A stretch of 64,000 nt of DNA, taken from Henningerozyma blattae CBS 6284 (Eukaryota; Ascomycota; Saccharomycetes; Saccharomycetales; Saccharomycetaceae). The notes below the pieces were generated by a model. The model ran no database searches and was not told the origin of the DNA. It saw nothing but the letters and a program-made list of their open reading frames with translations. Where the stretch lies: positions 1,798,001 to 1,862,000 of the forward strand of contig NC_020186.1 of assembly GCF_000315915.1 (NCBI RefSeq), in the 5' to 3' direction. This document shows positions 1 to 9,734 of the stretch, one piece after another. The translations under genes were made by a program, and so were the position numbers. How positions within the stretch are numbered: position 1 is the first letter of the stretch; every line of letters starts with the position of its first letter.

Positions 1-252
1 AAGGGCAGTTGTCTTAACAAATTTTCAGTATTTATTTGTCCCATTGATAATTTGATATTCCATATACTATTTTGTTTTATTTAATTAGCTCTTATTGAAG
101 CAACCCTTATTCATTATTTTAAACAGTTTTTTTTTCATTTTTTCTTAAAAGATCCGAAATCTTTATAATAAGCTTATGAAAAATATAAAAAATGTATAAA
201 TATATATATATATATATATTTTTCTTAGGATCTCATCGCAAGAACTTCAAAG
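1..252. other. Intergenic, upstream of MDE1
   Basis: AT-rich non-coding sequence at the window edge with T-runs and a TA dinucleotide run at about 199-220, just before the MDE1 start. I see no gene on either strand. It probably carries the MDE1 promoter. Confidence 0.6.
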
Positions 253-981
253 ATGAATTCTGAAGATTTGATCAAATCAACTGATCCCAATCACCCTGCA
301 AACTTGATATGTTCATTATGCCATCAATTTTATTATAATAATTGGTGTACTGGGACAGGTGGTGGTATTTCCATCAAACATCCAATTTCAAATAATTTAT
401 ACATAGCTCCATCAGGTGTTCAAAAGGAAAAAATGAAACCAGAAGATTTATTTGTAATGGATCCAACTGCCACAAAATATCTTCGCCAACCACAATTGTA
501 TAAACCAAGTGCTTGTACTCCTTTATTTTTATCTTGTTATAAAAATAAAAAATCTGGTGCAATTATTCATACTCATTCACAACACGCTGTCATGTGTTCT
601 TTAATCTTTAAAAATGAGTTTAGAATAGCAAACGTCGAACAGATTAAAGCTATTCCAAGTGATAAGGTTTGTCCTGAAACAGGCAAGCCTATAGCGCTAT
701 CATATTTTGATACTTTAAAGATTCCAATTATTGAAAACATGGCTCATGAAGATCAATTACTTGATGATTTGGAAAAGACTTTCCAAGAATACCCTCATAC
801 AGTAGCTGTCATTGTTAGAAGACATGGAATTTTTATTTGGGGTCCAACTATTGATAAGGCAAAAATTTATAATGAAGCTATTGATTATTTAATGGAGTTA
901 GCTGTTAAAATGTACAAATTGGGAATTCCACCGGATTGTAATATAGGTGAAGAAAAGAAATATTTAAACCTGTCTTTATAG
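253..981 (+). CDS. MDE1: Methylthioribulose-1-phosphate dehydratase
   Basis: This is the methionine salvage enzyme that dehydrates 5-methylthioribulose-1-phosphate to the diketo intermediate, in the cytosol. The 242-residue product is a class II aldolase-fold protein of the usual family length. The N-terminal block with [14 protein letters not shown] and [10 protein letters not shown] is typical of the family. Two histidine clusters that would bind zinc are visible: IIHTHSQHA near residue 105 and [10 protein letters not shown] near residue 195. The ATG at 253 has A-rich yeast context. S. cerevisiae YJR024C is the expected ortholog, and its S. cerevisiae neighbourhood (the MER2 region) is also next to it here, which supports the call. 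Nothing looks damaged. Confidence 0.93.
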   Translation: MNSEDLIKSTDPNHPANLICSLCHQFYYNNWCTGTGGGISIKHPISNNLYIAPSGVQKEKMKPEDLFVMDPTATKYLRQPQLYKPSACTPLFLSCYKNKKSGAIIHTHSQHAVMCSLIFKNEFRIANVEQIKAIPSDKVCPETGKPIALSYFDTLKIPIIENMAHEDQLLDDLEKTFQEYPHTVAVIVRRHGIFIWGPTIDKAKIYNEAIDYLMELAVKMYKLGIPPDCNIGEEKKYLNLSL

Positions 982-1222
982 ATCATATAAATATCATTGC
1001 ATGTTTTTAGTTCAGTGTTTTTTTTCATATTTTAAAAAAAGAAACTCCGAAATTATTATTTATATATTAAATTTTTAGCCGCGTAAAATTAAATTAAACT
1101 TGTTAAAAAAAAAATGATCTGCATTAATATAAAAAAAAGTACTAAAGATTTTCTTTTCAATTGCCAATTAAACTACTTTAAAAAAAAAATAAAAACCAAA
1201 AATTAGTGTAAAAATAAAAAGT

Positions 1223-2159
1223 ATGGATTCAAATCAAACTAGTTCAACAACAATATCACCACAAAAGCCCACTTTAAATAGTGAAACTCCAGAATTAACA
1301 GAATCTGATAAGCAGATCCTTACATGGGCAAGTAAATTAGAATTAGAAAGTGTAGATCTCAGAGAAAAATCTTCTTCATTATCCAGGGAAGTACGAAGAT
1401 GTAGTAATGTTTTAAGTAATAAGTTTGATGATTTCAAAGACAAATTAATTGATCCAAAGGAAATTAAAAGTATGTACAAATGATTTACTAAAAAAATTTT
1501 TTTTTTTTTCGTAATCAGATTTTACTAACAAGAAACTTGAACATATATATAAAGGTATTTTTGATGTTTTAATGGATTTAAGTACAAGAGTTATTGATCA
1601 ACAAAAAGCAAAAATCTCTTCAGCTCAATTGGATGAAATTGCCAAATCAATTATTGAATTAAAAGATGTAAAAAATCATAAGGAAGAGGGGGAAAAATTC
1701 GGTAAAATATTTGAAGAAATTACAAAAAAATTTACTCTTATGGAAAATTCAGTCAAATCTGTAAATGATCAACTTTCAAATGTAACAACTATATTATTTA
1801 GTATGAACAAATCACTTGAAGATTTATCCATAAGACAAAGTGCTTTGGAAGAGTTGCTGAGGACACAAAATAATGAAAACGAAAAATGCCATCAACAATT
1901 GAAAAAGGATCATCAAGATATAAGAGAAAGATTGCTAAAAACTGGAGATATGCCTTTTAAAATTCGTAAAATAATTAGTTCTAATGATGATATGTTACAA
2001 GGAACTACTATTGAAAACGATAGTGATTTTGAAATTGCTATATCACCCGGACCTAATAATGAGCCTGGTCCAATGAGTTCGCCAAACCAAAAGAGAAGAA
2101 GAGATTTCAGAATTCGTGGTTCCAGAACTATTATTCCTTGGGAAGAAGTTGAGATGTAA
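1223..2159 (+). CDS. MER2: Meiotic double-strand-break protein Mer2/Rec107 (two exons)
   Basis: The gene is split: exon 1 is 1223-1469 and exon 2 is 1555-2159, giving 283 residues after splicing (S. cerevisiae Mer2 is 314). Mer2 works with Rec114 and Mei4 on chromosome axes to promote Spo11 cleavage. The N-terminal signature ESDKQILTWASKLELES and the C-terminal signature RTIIPWEE match my memory of S. cerevisiae Mer2; the middle is heptad-like coiled coil rich in L, I, K and E. The C-terminus has a basic KRRR patch. Splicing joins codon ...EIK to SIFDVLM in frame. Without splicing the reading frame stops at 1481-1483 after 86 residues, so splicing is needed. It sits next to MDE1, as MER2 is near MDE1 in S. 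cerevisiae (YJR021C/YJR024C). The identification is strong; sporulation-specific control is known for the family, not shown here. Confidence 0.9.
1470..1554 (+). other. MER2 spliceosomal intron, 85 nt
   Basis: The donor GTATGT is at 1470-1475, the branch site TACTAAC at 1523-1529, and the acceptor AG at 1553-1554. An earlier AG at 1531-1532 is only a few bases from the branch point and would put exon 2 out of frame with an early stop, so 1554 is the only acceptor that keeps the reading frame. The donor is the normal yeast consensus. I do not find the Mer1 enhancer (AYACCCTY) known from S. cerevisiae Mer1-dependent introns inside it. Confidence 0.88.
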
Positions 2160-2388
2160 TTGTATTTCAAATAATTCTCAACCTATTTTTTTGTCCTTTG
2201 TTGCCTATGCTATTTTTTAATTAACAAGTGGCCTAAAGAAAGTTCAAAATTACCGAGACGCGATATTATTCTGGGTTGCTTTGTTATATATAACAAGCAA
2301 AATGTTTACCCAATTAGGTAGGAAGACTAGTTAGAATTCAACCATTTGAAGGATTCAAATAGATATTGACATTCAATGAGAATATTAT

Positions 2389-2526
2389 GGCATTATGGCC
2401 GAGTGGTTAAGGCGAAAGACTCGAATGTAATACCATTAGGACCCCTTATTTTGAGGGTGCTCTTGTAGTAAAGATTCGGTTATCTTTTGGGTTTTACCCG
2501 CGCAGGTTCAAATCCTGCTGATGTCG
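2389..2526 (+). tRNA. SUP61: tRNA-Ser(CGA) with 56-nt intron
   Basis: The acceptor strands GGCATTA (2389-2395) and TGATGTC (2519-2525) pair, with discriminator G at 2526. The A box (TGGCCGAGTGG) and B box (GGTTCAAATCC) are intact, and a long variable arm typical of serine tRNAs is present. The anticodon CGA is at 2422-2424. An intron fills 2426-2481, directly after position 37, where the S. cerevisiae single-copy tS(CGA), SUP61, has a 19-nt intron. Removing it leaves an 82-nt tRNA, the expected size. A T-run at about 2528-2537 is the Pol III terminator. This tRNA reads UCG codons. Confidence 0.95.
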
Positions 2527-2749
2527 ATTTTTTTTTTCACAAATAATATTTGCAATCACTATATTGAGCTTTTTTATTTAATTTAATAAAGAGCTAAAAT
2601 AGCTTGTTATGCTAGTTCTAGCGCACTAGGTCTGGGAACAAATAAACATAAATGTATCAATAAATTATTATAAAAATATAGAATAATTAGAAGTAACTAT
2701 ATATACGTGTCATTAAAAAAAAATTACCGTCTGTTGAACTTCATCTGAA
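2527..2749. other. Intergenic between tRNA-Ser and ADE3 3' end
   Basis: The stretch begins with the T-run terminator of the tRNA and then contains AT-rich sequence that would hold the ADE3 3' untranslated region. No further gene is visible. Confidence 0.5.
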
Positions 2750-5617
2750 TTAAAACATACCTTCAATTTCTCCATCTACCACTTCAATGTTCATATAACC
2801 TGGACGGGTTGGTAAACCTGGAATAGTCATAATATCACCGGCCAATGCAAATAAGTAACCACCACCTGCTGCAGCTTTAATATCTCTGATAGGTAGTGTG
2901 TAGCCTGATGGAACACCTTTCAAGTTTGGATCATGGGATAAAGAATATTGAGTCTTTGCAATACAAATTGGTAACTTATCATAACCTTGAGACTTGTATA
3001 ATTGTAATTTTTCCTTTGCTAAATCTGAAAATTCAACATCTTTAGCGTTGTACATTTTGGTAGCAATGGTATCGATTTTTTCTTCGATGCTTGAATTCAA
3101 GTCATAAGTAAATTTAAAGTTTTGATTTGATTCATTTTCACAAACTTCCATAATACCACGAGCTAAATCAACAGCACCTTCACCACCTTGTTCCCAATGG
3201 TTGGCAATGATAGCATCTGAAGCACCGGCTTCCACAGAGATTTTTTTAACCAATTCTAATTCAGTATCAGTATCAGTACTAAATCTATTAACAGCTACAA
3301 CAACTGGTAAATTGAATGATTTGGCATTTTGAATATGTTTCACTAAATTAGAACAACCCTTTTCTAAGATTTCCAAATTTTCTTCCTTATATTCCTTTGG
3401 TAAAGAAGCGCCTGGTTTAATTGGAGCACCACCTCCATGAACTTTCAAAGCACGAACTGTAGCAACAATAACAACTACATCTGGAATAATGTTTGAAGTT
3501 TTTGCCTTGATGTTTAAGAATCTTTCACCACCCATAGTAAAATCGAAACCTGCTTCAGTGATGACATAGCCTGGCTTGGAATTAGAATCTTCACCTTCTT
3601 TAACGGAAGTTAAATCCAAAGCTAATTTATCAGCCAAGACAGAAGAAGCACCGATAGAGATATTGGCAAAAGGACCAGCATGAACTAAGACAGGTGTCTT
3701 CTCCAAAGTTTGCATCATATTTGGATTGATAGTATCCTTTAATAAGGCAGTCATTGCACCAGCACAACCAATATCATCACAAGTAATTGGAGAACCATCT
3801 TTGGAACTACCAATAACAATCTTACTTAATCTTTCACGTAAATCATCTAAAGAAGTAGCTAAGGCTAAAATGGCCATACATTCCGATGCAACAGCAATAT
3901 CAAACCCAGTCTCTCTTGTTAAACCCTTTTCAGTTGCATTTTGACCAATGGTAATTTTTCTCAAAAATCTATCATTAATATCAACGACACGTTTCCAAGT
4001 GATGGAATTTGGATCTATATCTAATCTAACCAATTTTGTAATTTCTTCTGGAGTCAAATCATCAGGATTAGTCTTTTGAATATTGAATTTTGCCAATCTT
4101 CTTGATAAAACAGGATCCAAGATCTTTTTACCATTGTTATCAGTTTTCAACAATCTTTTAAATAAGGCGGCATCGGTTTGGGTAGATTCGTGGAAGATTC
4201 TTGTGTCGATAGCAGCAGCTAATAAATTGTTTGCCATAGCGACAGCATGAATATCACCAGTCATATGTAAATTGAAATCTTCCATTGGAATAACTTGCGC
4301 ATATCCACCACCTGCAGCACCACCTTTAACACCAAATGTTGGGCCCATTGAAGGTTGACGAACAGTAGCAATGGCTAATTGATTACAATGAGCACCTAAA
4401 GCTTGAGCAAGACCAATTGTAGTTGTACTCTTACCTTCACCCAAAGGTGTTGGAGTTATACCAGTAACGACTATATATTTCCCTCTTTTCACTGGAGGTT
4501 TATTAATTTTTTTCAAATAAGATATATCAATCTTTGCCTTTGTAGAACCGTAAGGAATAATACGAGCTCTGGGTACTTTAGCCATGGATGCAATTTGAGT
4601 AATTTCAGTTGGAATAGCTTGACGAGAAATTTCATGATCTGATGGTACTGGAGATAAAGTCTTTAAACCTGTATCATATTTAGAAGCAGCTCTCTTTGCA
4701 GCAATCCATGTATTTTGTAATAGACAAGCCACAGTCATTGGACCAACGCCACCTGGAACTGGAGTAACTTTACTAACATTAGGAATAACATTATTGAAAT
4801 CCACATCACCTACACAACGGGAACCTGATTTTTTGGTCTCATCTGGAATATAATTAGTACCTACATCGATAATAACAGGGTTTCTTGTATTATCAGCTTC
4901 CTTCCATAATTCTTCAGATAAGAAATTAGCCACACCTACAGCTACAACAATAATATCTGCGTTTCTAATGAAATTAACCAAAGTAGCATGATCAGTCTTA
5001 GAATGGGCAATGGTAACTGTAGCATCTCTCTTTTGTAATAAAGCAGCCACTGGACCACCTACGATATCGGATCTACCGATGACTAGAGCATTGGCCCCCT
5101 TAATTTGAACATTTTCACGATCCAAAAGTGTAATAATCCCCTTTGGAGTACAAGGTTCAAACAATGGAACACCGTTACGACGATGCAATTCACCAATGTT
5201 ATCTGGACCAAACCCATCCACATCCTTGGAAGTGATGACTCTTTCTGTAATTTCATCCTCATTTAAATGTTTTGGTAATGGCAATTGCACGATAATACCG
5301 TTAACTTTATTATTATTATTCAATGAATCAATTAAAGTGAGCAAACTTTCTTGAGACACAGAATCAGACAAGAGATGATGTACTGCCTTAATTCCAGACT
5401 CTGCAGCAGATTTTTTCTTCATACGGACATATAGACTAGAGTCTGGTCTGTTTCCAACTTGAACAATGGCCAATGTGGGTTTGATATTGGAAGTTTCAAT
5501 ATTACGTTTGATCTCAGAACGGATGCTGGCTGCATGTTTCTTCCCATCAATCAACTTATTCTTATACAATTCTTTCAATTCGGCACTCATCTTAAATAAA
5601 CTTTGCCACTTGGACAT
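2750..5617 (-). CDS. ADE3: C1-tetrahydrofolate synthase, trifunctional
   Basis: One protein carries methylene-THF dehydrogenase/methenyl-THF cyclohydrolase (first about 310 residues) and 10-formyl-THF synthetase (rest), supplying one-carbon units for purines, thymidylate and methionine. Visible motifs are YVRMKKK and the VIGRSDIVGGP / TPVPGGVGPMT stretches in the first part, and the nucleotide-binding TPTPLGEGKSTTT loop in the second. I start at the ATG at 5617 (955 residues); the next ATG at 5590 (MSAELKEL) gives 946 residues, which equals S. cerevisiae Ade3, and may be the true start. The open frame continues upstream to 5677 only through a TTG codon and a hydrophobic stretch that is probably leader sequence. 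No convincing mitochondrial presequence is seen, so I favour the cytosolic enzyme over the mitochondrial paralog MIS1. YCH1 lies just upstream on the same strand, as in S. cerevisiae (YGR203W, YGR204W). Confidence 0.9.
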   Translation of the reverse strand: MSKWQSLFKMSAELKELYKNKLIDGKKHAASIRSEIKRNIETSNIKPTLAIVQVGNRPDSSLYVRMKKKSAAESGIKAVHHLLSDSVSQESLLTLIDSLNNNNKVNGIIVQLPLPKHLNEDEITERVITSKDVDGFGPDNIGELHRRNGVPLFEPCTPKGIITLLDRENVQIKGANALVIGRSDIVGGPVAALLQKRDATVTIAHSKTDHATLVNFIRNADIIVVAVGVANFLSEELWKEADNTRNPVIIDVGTNYIPDETKKSGSRCVGDVDFNNVIPNVSKVTPVPGGVGPMTVACLLQNTWIAAKRAASKYDTGLKTLSPVPSDHEISRQAIPTEITQIASMAKVPRARIIPYGSTKAKIDISYLKKINKPPVKRGKYIVVTGITPTPLGEGKSTTTIGLAQALGAHCNQLAIATVRQPSMGPTFGVKGGAAGGGYAQVIPMEDFNLHMTGDIHAVAMANNLLAAAIDTRIFHESTQTDAALFKRLLKTDNNGKKILDPVLSRRLAKFNIQKTNPDDLTPEEITKLVRLDIDPNSITWKRVVDINDRFLRKITIGQNATEKGLTRETGFDIAVASECMAILALATSLDDLRERLSKIVIGSSKDGSPITCDDIGCAGAMTALLKDTINPNMMQTLEKTPVLVHAGPFANISIGASSVLADKLALDLTSVKEGEDSNSKPGYVITEAGFDFTMGGERFLNIKAKTSNIIPDVVVIVATVRALKVHGGGAPIKPGASLPKEYKEENLEILEKGCSNLVKHIQNAKSFNLPVVVAVNRFSTDTDTELELVKKISVEAGASDAIIANHWEQGGEGAVDLARGIMEVCENESNQNFKFTYDLNSSIEEKIDTIATKMYNAKDVEFSDLAKEKLQLYKSQGYDKLPICIAKTQYSLSHDPNLKGVPSGYTLPIRDIKAAAGGGYLFALAGDIMTIPGLPTRPGYMNIEVVDGEIEGMF

Positions 5618-6038
5618 TGTAGTAGGAATTAAGATATAGGAAACAAAACAAAATAAAATAAAAAAAACAGTAATCAAGATTTATAGTAGTTAAGATAGAG
5701 ATAGGCCCAGGTAAAAAAAATGAAATACCCCCCAAAAGCACGATCTGCAAATCTCATCCTAGATCCTCTCATCTCCTAGTTGTCCTTATAAATAGTATAA
5801 ATAGGGCGAATTCAATAATTCAATCATCCGAGTCGAGAAATTAGACGGCTTTTTTTATCCAAAATAATTACATTCCGCATTTCTAAATGAGGAAAATATC
5901 ACGCATCACGAGTCAAATTGCAGAAGTAAAAGTATAAAAAAAGAGGTCACATTTCACGTGCTATCACGAAACGTGATAGCACGTGGTGTTGGAGTATTAT
6001 TGCTATTACTATTGCCATTGCTATTGCTATTATGTGAG
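5618..6038 (-). promoter_or_regulatory. ADE3 upstream region with Bas1/Gcn4-type site
   Basis: This 421-bp gap between the end of YCH1 and ADE3 should contain the ADE3 promoter. On the ADE3 coding strand TGACTC is present (GAGTCA on the plus strand at 5910-5915). That is the Bas1/Gcn4 core known to control ADE genes, including ADE3, in S. cerevisiae. A perfect palindrome carrying two CACGTG boxes lies at 5955-5985 and is listed separately. Confidence 0.6.
5955..5985. repeat. Perfect 31-bp palindrome with two CACGTG E-boxes
   Basis: The arms CACGTGCTATCACG (5955-5968) and CGTGATAGCACGTG (5972-5985) are exact reverse complements, separated by AAA. Each arm ends outward in a CACGTG, the Cbf1/Pho4-type core. 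It lies about 340 bp upstream of the ADE3 start and about 50 bp beyond the YCH1 stop. Confidence 0.9.
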
Positions 6039-6479
6039 CTATGTAGAGGAGGTGGTCCAGAGGTCAGCAACGAAGTCATCAGTCAATTGGTTGTTCTTAC
6101 CGTATTCGTACGCCCAGTTGACAAACCCTCCACGAAGAATCATCACGTTTATATAACTCAGTTGTTCGTCACTCAAGAGTCTGAGGAACTTTAATGCTGC
6201 AGAGGGGCCTCTCTGTTGGGAATGAGCGCAATGGAATATGACATTATATGGCTTGTGTGAATCGAGTTCAGTTTGTTTATCGACTTTGACAATCAATTCT
6301 TGTAACGTATCATGGTTCATTTTCCTGTATGGGACATTCCAAGAATTGTGGATGTGACCGCCGATATAATCTGAGCCTCTTACATCGATGACCTGATAAT
6401 TACTAATCGATGAGGATAGAATCCATTTGCTCAAAGTGTGTGCGTCAATATACTTGATGTTCGAGATACTTCTTTGCAT
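6039..6479 (-). CDS. YCH1: Rhodanese/Cdc25-like phosphatase
   Basis: A 146-residue single-domain rhodanese-fold protein, close to the 148 residues of S. cerevisiae Ych1 (YGR203W), which has phosphatase activity and resembles the Cdc25 catalytic domain. The active-site loop HCAHSQQR, with Cys84 and Arg90, fits the CX5R phosphatase pattern rather than the shorter sulfurtransferase loop. The VIDVRGSDYIGGHI block near residue 30-43 is the usual rhodanese signature. The ATG at 6477-6479 is the only good start. It is upstream of ADE3 on the same strand, matching S. cerevisiae order. The physiological substrate is unknown. Confidence 0.92.
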   Translation of the reverse strand: MQRSISNIKYIDAHTLSKWILSSSISNYQVIDVRGSDYIGGHIHNSWNVPYRKMNHDTLQELIVKVDKQTELDSHKPYNVIFHCAHSQQRGPSAALKFLRLLSDEQLSYINVMILRGGFVNWAYEYGKNNQLTDDFVADLWTTSST

Positions 6480-6851
6480 GTCTAACTGTGCTTGCGGTCC
6501 TGCCTTGTAAAATTGATATACGTCGTGGTATGATGATGTATTATAATAATTGTTTATTAACCCTTGTATTTTGCATTTGTTTATTCCCTAAAGGCATCGA
6601 ATTAATTTTTCAAACTTCCTTTTCGCCTCCCCTTTCCCGTTACAAATTTCAAAACGGATAATGTAATTGAAAAAGAAATTAATCTTAACAATTAATGGAA
6701 ATTCCTTACTGTGACACTAAGATTCGGTAAGATCTTGTCCTATTAATAAGTACTTAAATATATACACTTAAATCTATATATATCTTACTAAGTAGATATC
6801 TTAACCGGATAACATCACTAAATACACACTCTAAATACAAACAGCCTTAGA
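6480..6851. promoter_or_regulatory. Divergent YCH1/ESS1 promoter region
   Basis: A 372-bp gap between two divergently transcribed genes. The half next to ESS1 (about 6750-6800) is rich in TA steps that could serve as TATA elements. No strong known factor site stands out and no gene is visible. Confidence 0.45.
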
Positions 6852-7409
6852 ATGGAAGACAAAACTGCCACTGAAACTACTGAAACTACAGCCACAGCCA
6901 CAACTACAGCCACATCTTCAACAACTAACGGACTTCCTGAACCTTGGACCATTCGTTACTCTCGTTCTAAGAAACGTGAATATTATTTCAATCCAAGTGA
7001 TAAAAAATCACAATGGGAAGCTCCAGAAGGAACAGATGAAGAAGCTTTGAAGAACTTCTTTTTGGAAAACCCAATACGTGTCCATTGCAAGCATATTTTG
7101 ATCAAACACAAAGATTCAAGAAGACCTTCATCACATAGAAAGGAAACTATCACAATCACAAAGGAAGAAGCTATTAAAGAGTTGACTGTCATCCAAGAAT
7201 CGTTGAAGAAGGATCCCACCCAATTCGACAAGTTTGCCAAAGAAAGAAGTGATTGTTCTAGTTTCAAGAGAAACGGGGATTTGGGATGGTTCGGTAAAGG
7301 TGAAATGCAACCAAACTTTGAAAAGTCAGCTTTCAGCTTGAAGATCAACGAGATCAGTGATATCGTTGAGACTGATAGTGGTGTTCATTTGATCCTAAGA
7401 GAAGCTTAA
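6852..7409 (+). CDS. ESS1: Pin1-type peptidyl-prolyl isomerase
   Basis: Ess1 isomerises phospho-Ser/Thr-Pro bonds, chiefly in the RNA polymerase II C-terminal domain, and is essential in S. cerevisiae (YJR017C). The 185-residue protein has a Thr/Ala-rich N-terminal tail (residues 1-28), a WW domain with both tryptophans (Trp32 and Trp55, ending in WEAP), and a parvulin catalytic domain from about residue 76 to the end. The parvulin domain contains the CKHILIKH strand, the KDPTQFDKFAKERSDCSS segment and the GDLGWFGKGEMQPNFEKSAF signature. The Thr-rich tail makes it a little longer than the 170-residue S. cerevisiae protein. The tail is built from ACT/ACA/GCC repeats and may vary between strains. 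Confidence 0.95.
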   Translation: MEDKTATETTETTATATTTATSSTTNGLPEPWTIRYSRSKKREYYFNPSDKKSQWEAPEGTDEEALKNFFLENPIRVHCKHILIKHKDSRRPSSHRKETITITKEEAIKELTVIQESLKKDPTQFDKFAKERSDCSSFKRNGDLGWFGKGEMQPNFEKSAFSLKINEISDIVETDSGVHLILREA

Positions 7410-8001
7410 ACGAGCTTGAACAAGTTTTTAAGAGGAAACCTGAGCAATCTGAGCAATCTGAACAACCCTTTTACCCGTATGTACGTCTTATATATCAATC
7501 ACTGTCCATGCTACATACCATCAATCTCATCATCTATCCTGACAAAAATCATTCTATAGTATACACGACGTAAATACCACAAAGTTATTTTGCACATTAT
7601 TAAATTTCAAGTCGTATATCGTTTAAACTCCGGTCACGTGCTTCGCCGTATACCACGTGCTTCTCGCGTTGATTTCCAAAATCGTGATTCTTTTTTTTTA
7701 TTAATTGTTTTGTTTTGGCAGTCAATTTAGTGTGCGGTCCGCTAGTACGTCAATTTAGCAGTAATCAATGAAACAAATCATAATCATAGCATCTTGCAAT
7801 TCAAACTATATATAGATCGATAGGACCACCATTGTTAGGAGTGCCAAGAATAATCCATTGTAGATCTATCTACATATCATTTTTTATAACTAAGTATATG
7901 CATATATAGTAGGGTGTGTAATAAAGATACTGAACTGTGGAAACTTTGTGTGTGTGTTTTGTAGGACGCTGGTAAACAATTGTTAGTAATAGGTACAAAA
8001 C

Positions 8002-8033
<32 letters not shown>

Positions 8034-8096
8034 ACTCTCTCCTCTCTCTCTCTCTCTCTATCCCACACATCATTCCCTTCTCGAACTTCATTTATC
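7410..8096 (+). promoter_or_regulatory. ESS1 3' region and PCT1 promoter
   Basis: The 687-bp gap holds a Reb1-like TTACCCG near 7470, two copies of CACGTGCTTC with CACGTG at 7635-7640 and 7654-7659 (19 bp apart), and a CT-rich microsatellite at about 8002-8060 that would lie in the PCT1 5' leader. CANNTG boxes are the Ino2/Ino4 type of site for phospholipid genes in S. cerevisiae, so control of PCT1 through them is possible but unproven. No gene is visible. Confidence 0.5.
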
Positions 8097-9734
8097 ATGC
8101 CTGAAAAATTATCAAGGAAGGCTTCTTTGAGAAAGAAGTTGTCTTCTAATTCTTTTACAAACCTATTCAAGATGAACAAAAAGAGAAAACGTGATGAAGT
8201 TACAGATACTTCTTCTACAAGTAATAGTGGTGATATAAGTAAAATACCTGGTACAGATAGCTCGATCGCCACCACTTCTACTTCTACTTCTACTTCTACT
8301 TCTACTACTACTTCTGCTAATACTGCTTCATCAAAAAAAAGCTCTAATAGTAATAGCTCCAATGTTTCAACGCCTGCTAGGAAACGTCGTCGTAGTAATA
8401 ATGGAACCGTTAGTACCACATCAGAATCTACTGCTAGTACCAATACTAATGACACTACGGAATCGGTAGATGAAGAATGGTTAAAACGTGAAAAGGAGCT
8501 AGACGCAAACACTCCATTGGATTTGAAAAAATATAGACCAAAGGGGTTTTCTATTAATTTGCCGCCCACTGATAGACCAGTTAGAATTTATGCAGATGGG
8601 GTGTTTGATCTTTTCCATTTAGGTCATATGAGACAATTAGAACAATGTAAAAAGGCTTTTCCTAATGTCTCTTTAATTTGTGGTATTCCAAATGATAAGA
8701 TCACTCATAAGTTGAAAGGGCTAACAGTTCTTTCAGATAAACAACGTTGTGAAACTTTAAGACATTGTCGTTGGGTTGATGAAGTTATACCTGATTCTCC
8801 TTGGTGTGTCACACCTGAATTTTTAGAGAAACATAAAATCGATTATGTTGCTCATGATGATTTACCGTATGTTTCTGCTAATAGTGATGATATTTATAAG
8901 CCAATTAAAGAAATGGGGAAATTTTTATCAACTCAAAGAACTGAAGGTGTTTCAACAAGTGACATTATCACCAAGATCATTAGAGATTATGATAAATATT
9001 TAATGAGAAACTTCGCAAGAGGTGCCACAAGACAAGAATTAAACGTTTCATGGTTGAAAAAAAATGAATTGGAGTTTAAAAAACATATTAGTGATTTTAG
9101 ATCTTATTTCAAGAAAAATCAAACTCAATTGAATAACGCTTCTAAGGATTTATATTTCGAAGTACGTGAATTATTATTGAAAAAAACCTTGGGTAATAAT
9201 TTATATTCAAAATTATCAAGTGATCCAACAACAAATTTGAAAAATTTGAAAAATTTAAGAAATATTATTCGTAAGAATAAAAATAAAAAAAATATTCAAA
9301 ATAACAAAAATAGTAATGAAGATGATGATGACGATGATGATGATGAAGACGATAACTTATTATTGAAAAATACTTCTCCAGCTTTAGATTTCGTAAAAGA
9401 ATTTGCAGCTCATTCTGGTCCCTCACCTTCAATGATTAAAAAGAGAAAAAATAAAAAATTACTATCTTCTTCTTCATCTAATACTTCTTCATCCTCATCT
9501 TCCTCCTCTTCTAATAATGATTCAGAAAGTGATAATACCAATGATAATAATAATAATAGTCCTACTGAAGACAGTAGTGATGATGAAGCTTATAAGACAG
9601 ATGGTGCAGAACGTGACGCTCATAAGAATAATGATGATGTAAATAATGATGACGATGATGACATGGACCAAATGAGTAGTGATGAAGAAATAAATAAGAA
9701 AAGAGTTACTGATGTAGAATCAGTATCGGATTAA
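8097..9734 (+). CDS. PCT1: Choline-phosphate cytidylyltransferase
   Basis: Pct1 makes CDP-choline from CTP and phosphocholine, the rate-limiting step of the Kennedy pathway for phosphatidylcholine, at the nucleus and its envelope. The product is 545 residues against 424 in S. cerevisiae (YGR202C). Catalytic features are the nucleotidyltransferase HLGH (residues 174-177, within [13 protein letters not shown]) and RTEGVSTS (281-288). An N-terminal Ser/Thr-rich basic region (1-125), which includes ARKRRR as a likely nuclear signal, precedes the domain. A helical stretch suited to membrane binding follows it, and then an acidic, Asn/Ser/Asp-rich tail. The reading frame stays open upstream to 7980 only via TTG and CT-repeat sequence, so I use the ATG at 8097. 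The extra length is low-complexity sequence. Confidence 0.93.
   Translation: MPEKLSRKASLRKKLSSNSFTNLFKMNKKRKRDEVTDTSSTSNSGDISKIPGTDSSIATTSTSTSTSTSTTTSANTASSKKSSNSNSSNVSTPARKRRRSNNGTVSTTSESTASTNTNDTTESVDEEWLKREKELDANTPLDLKKYRPKGFSINLPPTDRPVRIYADGVFDLFHLGHMRQLEQCKKAFPNVSLICGIPNDKITHKLKGLTVLSDKQRCETLRHCRWVDEVIPDSPWCVTPEFLEKHKIDYVAHDDLPYVSANSDDIYKPIKEMGKFLSTQRTEGVSTSDIITKIIRDYDKYLMRNFARGATRQELNVSWLKKNELEFKKHISDFRSYFKKNQTQLNNASKDLYFEVRELLLKKTLGNNLYSKLSSDPTTNLKNLKNLRNIIRKNKNKKNIQNNKNSNEDDDDDDDDEDDNLLLKNTSPALDFVKEFAAHSGPSPSMIKKRKNKKLLSSSSSNTSSSSSSSSSNNDSESDNTNDNNNNSPTEDSSDDEAYKTDGAERDAHKNNDDVNNDDDDDMDQMSSDEEINKKRVTDVESVSD

Noticed and set aside
1223..1483. Separate 86-codon gene before MER2 exon 2
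   Set aside because: Its stop lies inside the intron; the splice signals join it in frame to the downstream ORF, and both halves match Mer2.
5618..5677. N-terminal hydrophobic extension of ADE3 from 5677
   Set aside because: The first codon is TTG, not ATG, and the added residues come from an A/T-rich leader. ATG starts at 5617 and 5590 fit the family.
7980..8096. Ser/Leu-rich N-terminal extension of PCT1
   Set aside because: It starts with TTG and is translated from a CT microsatellite.
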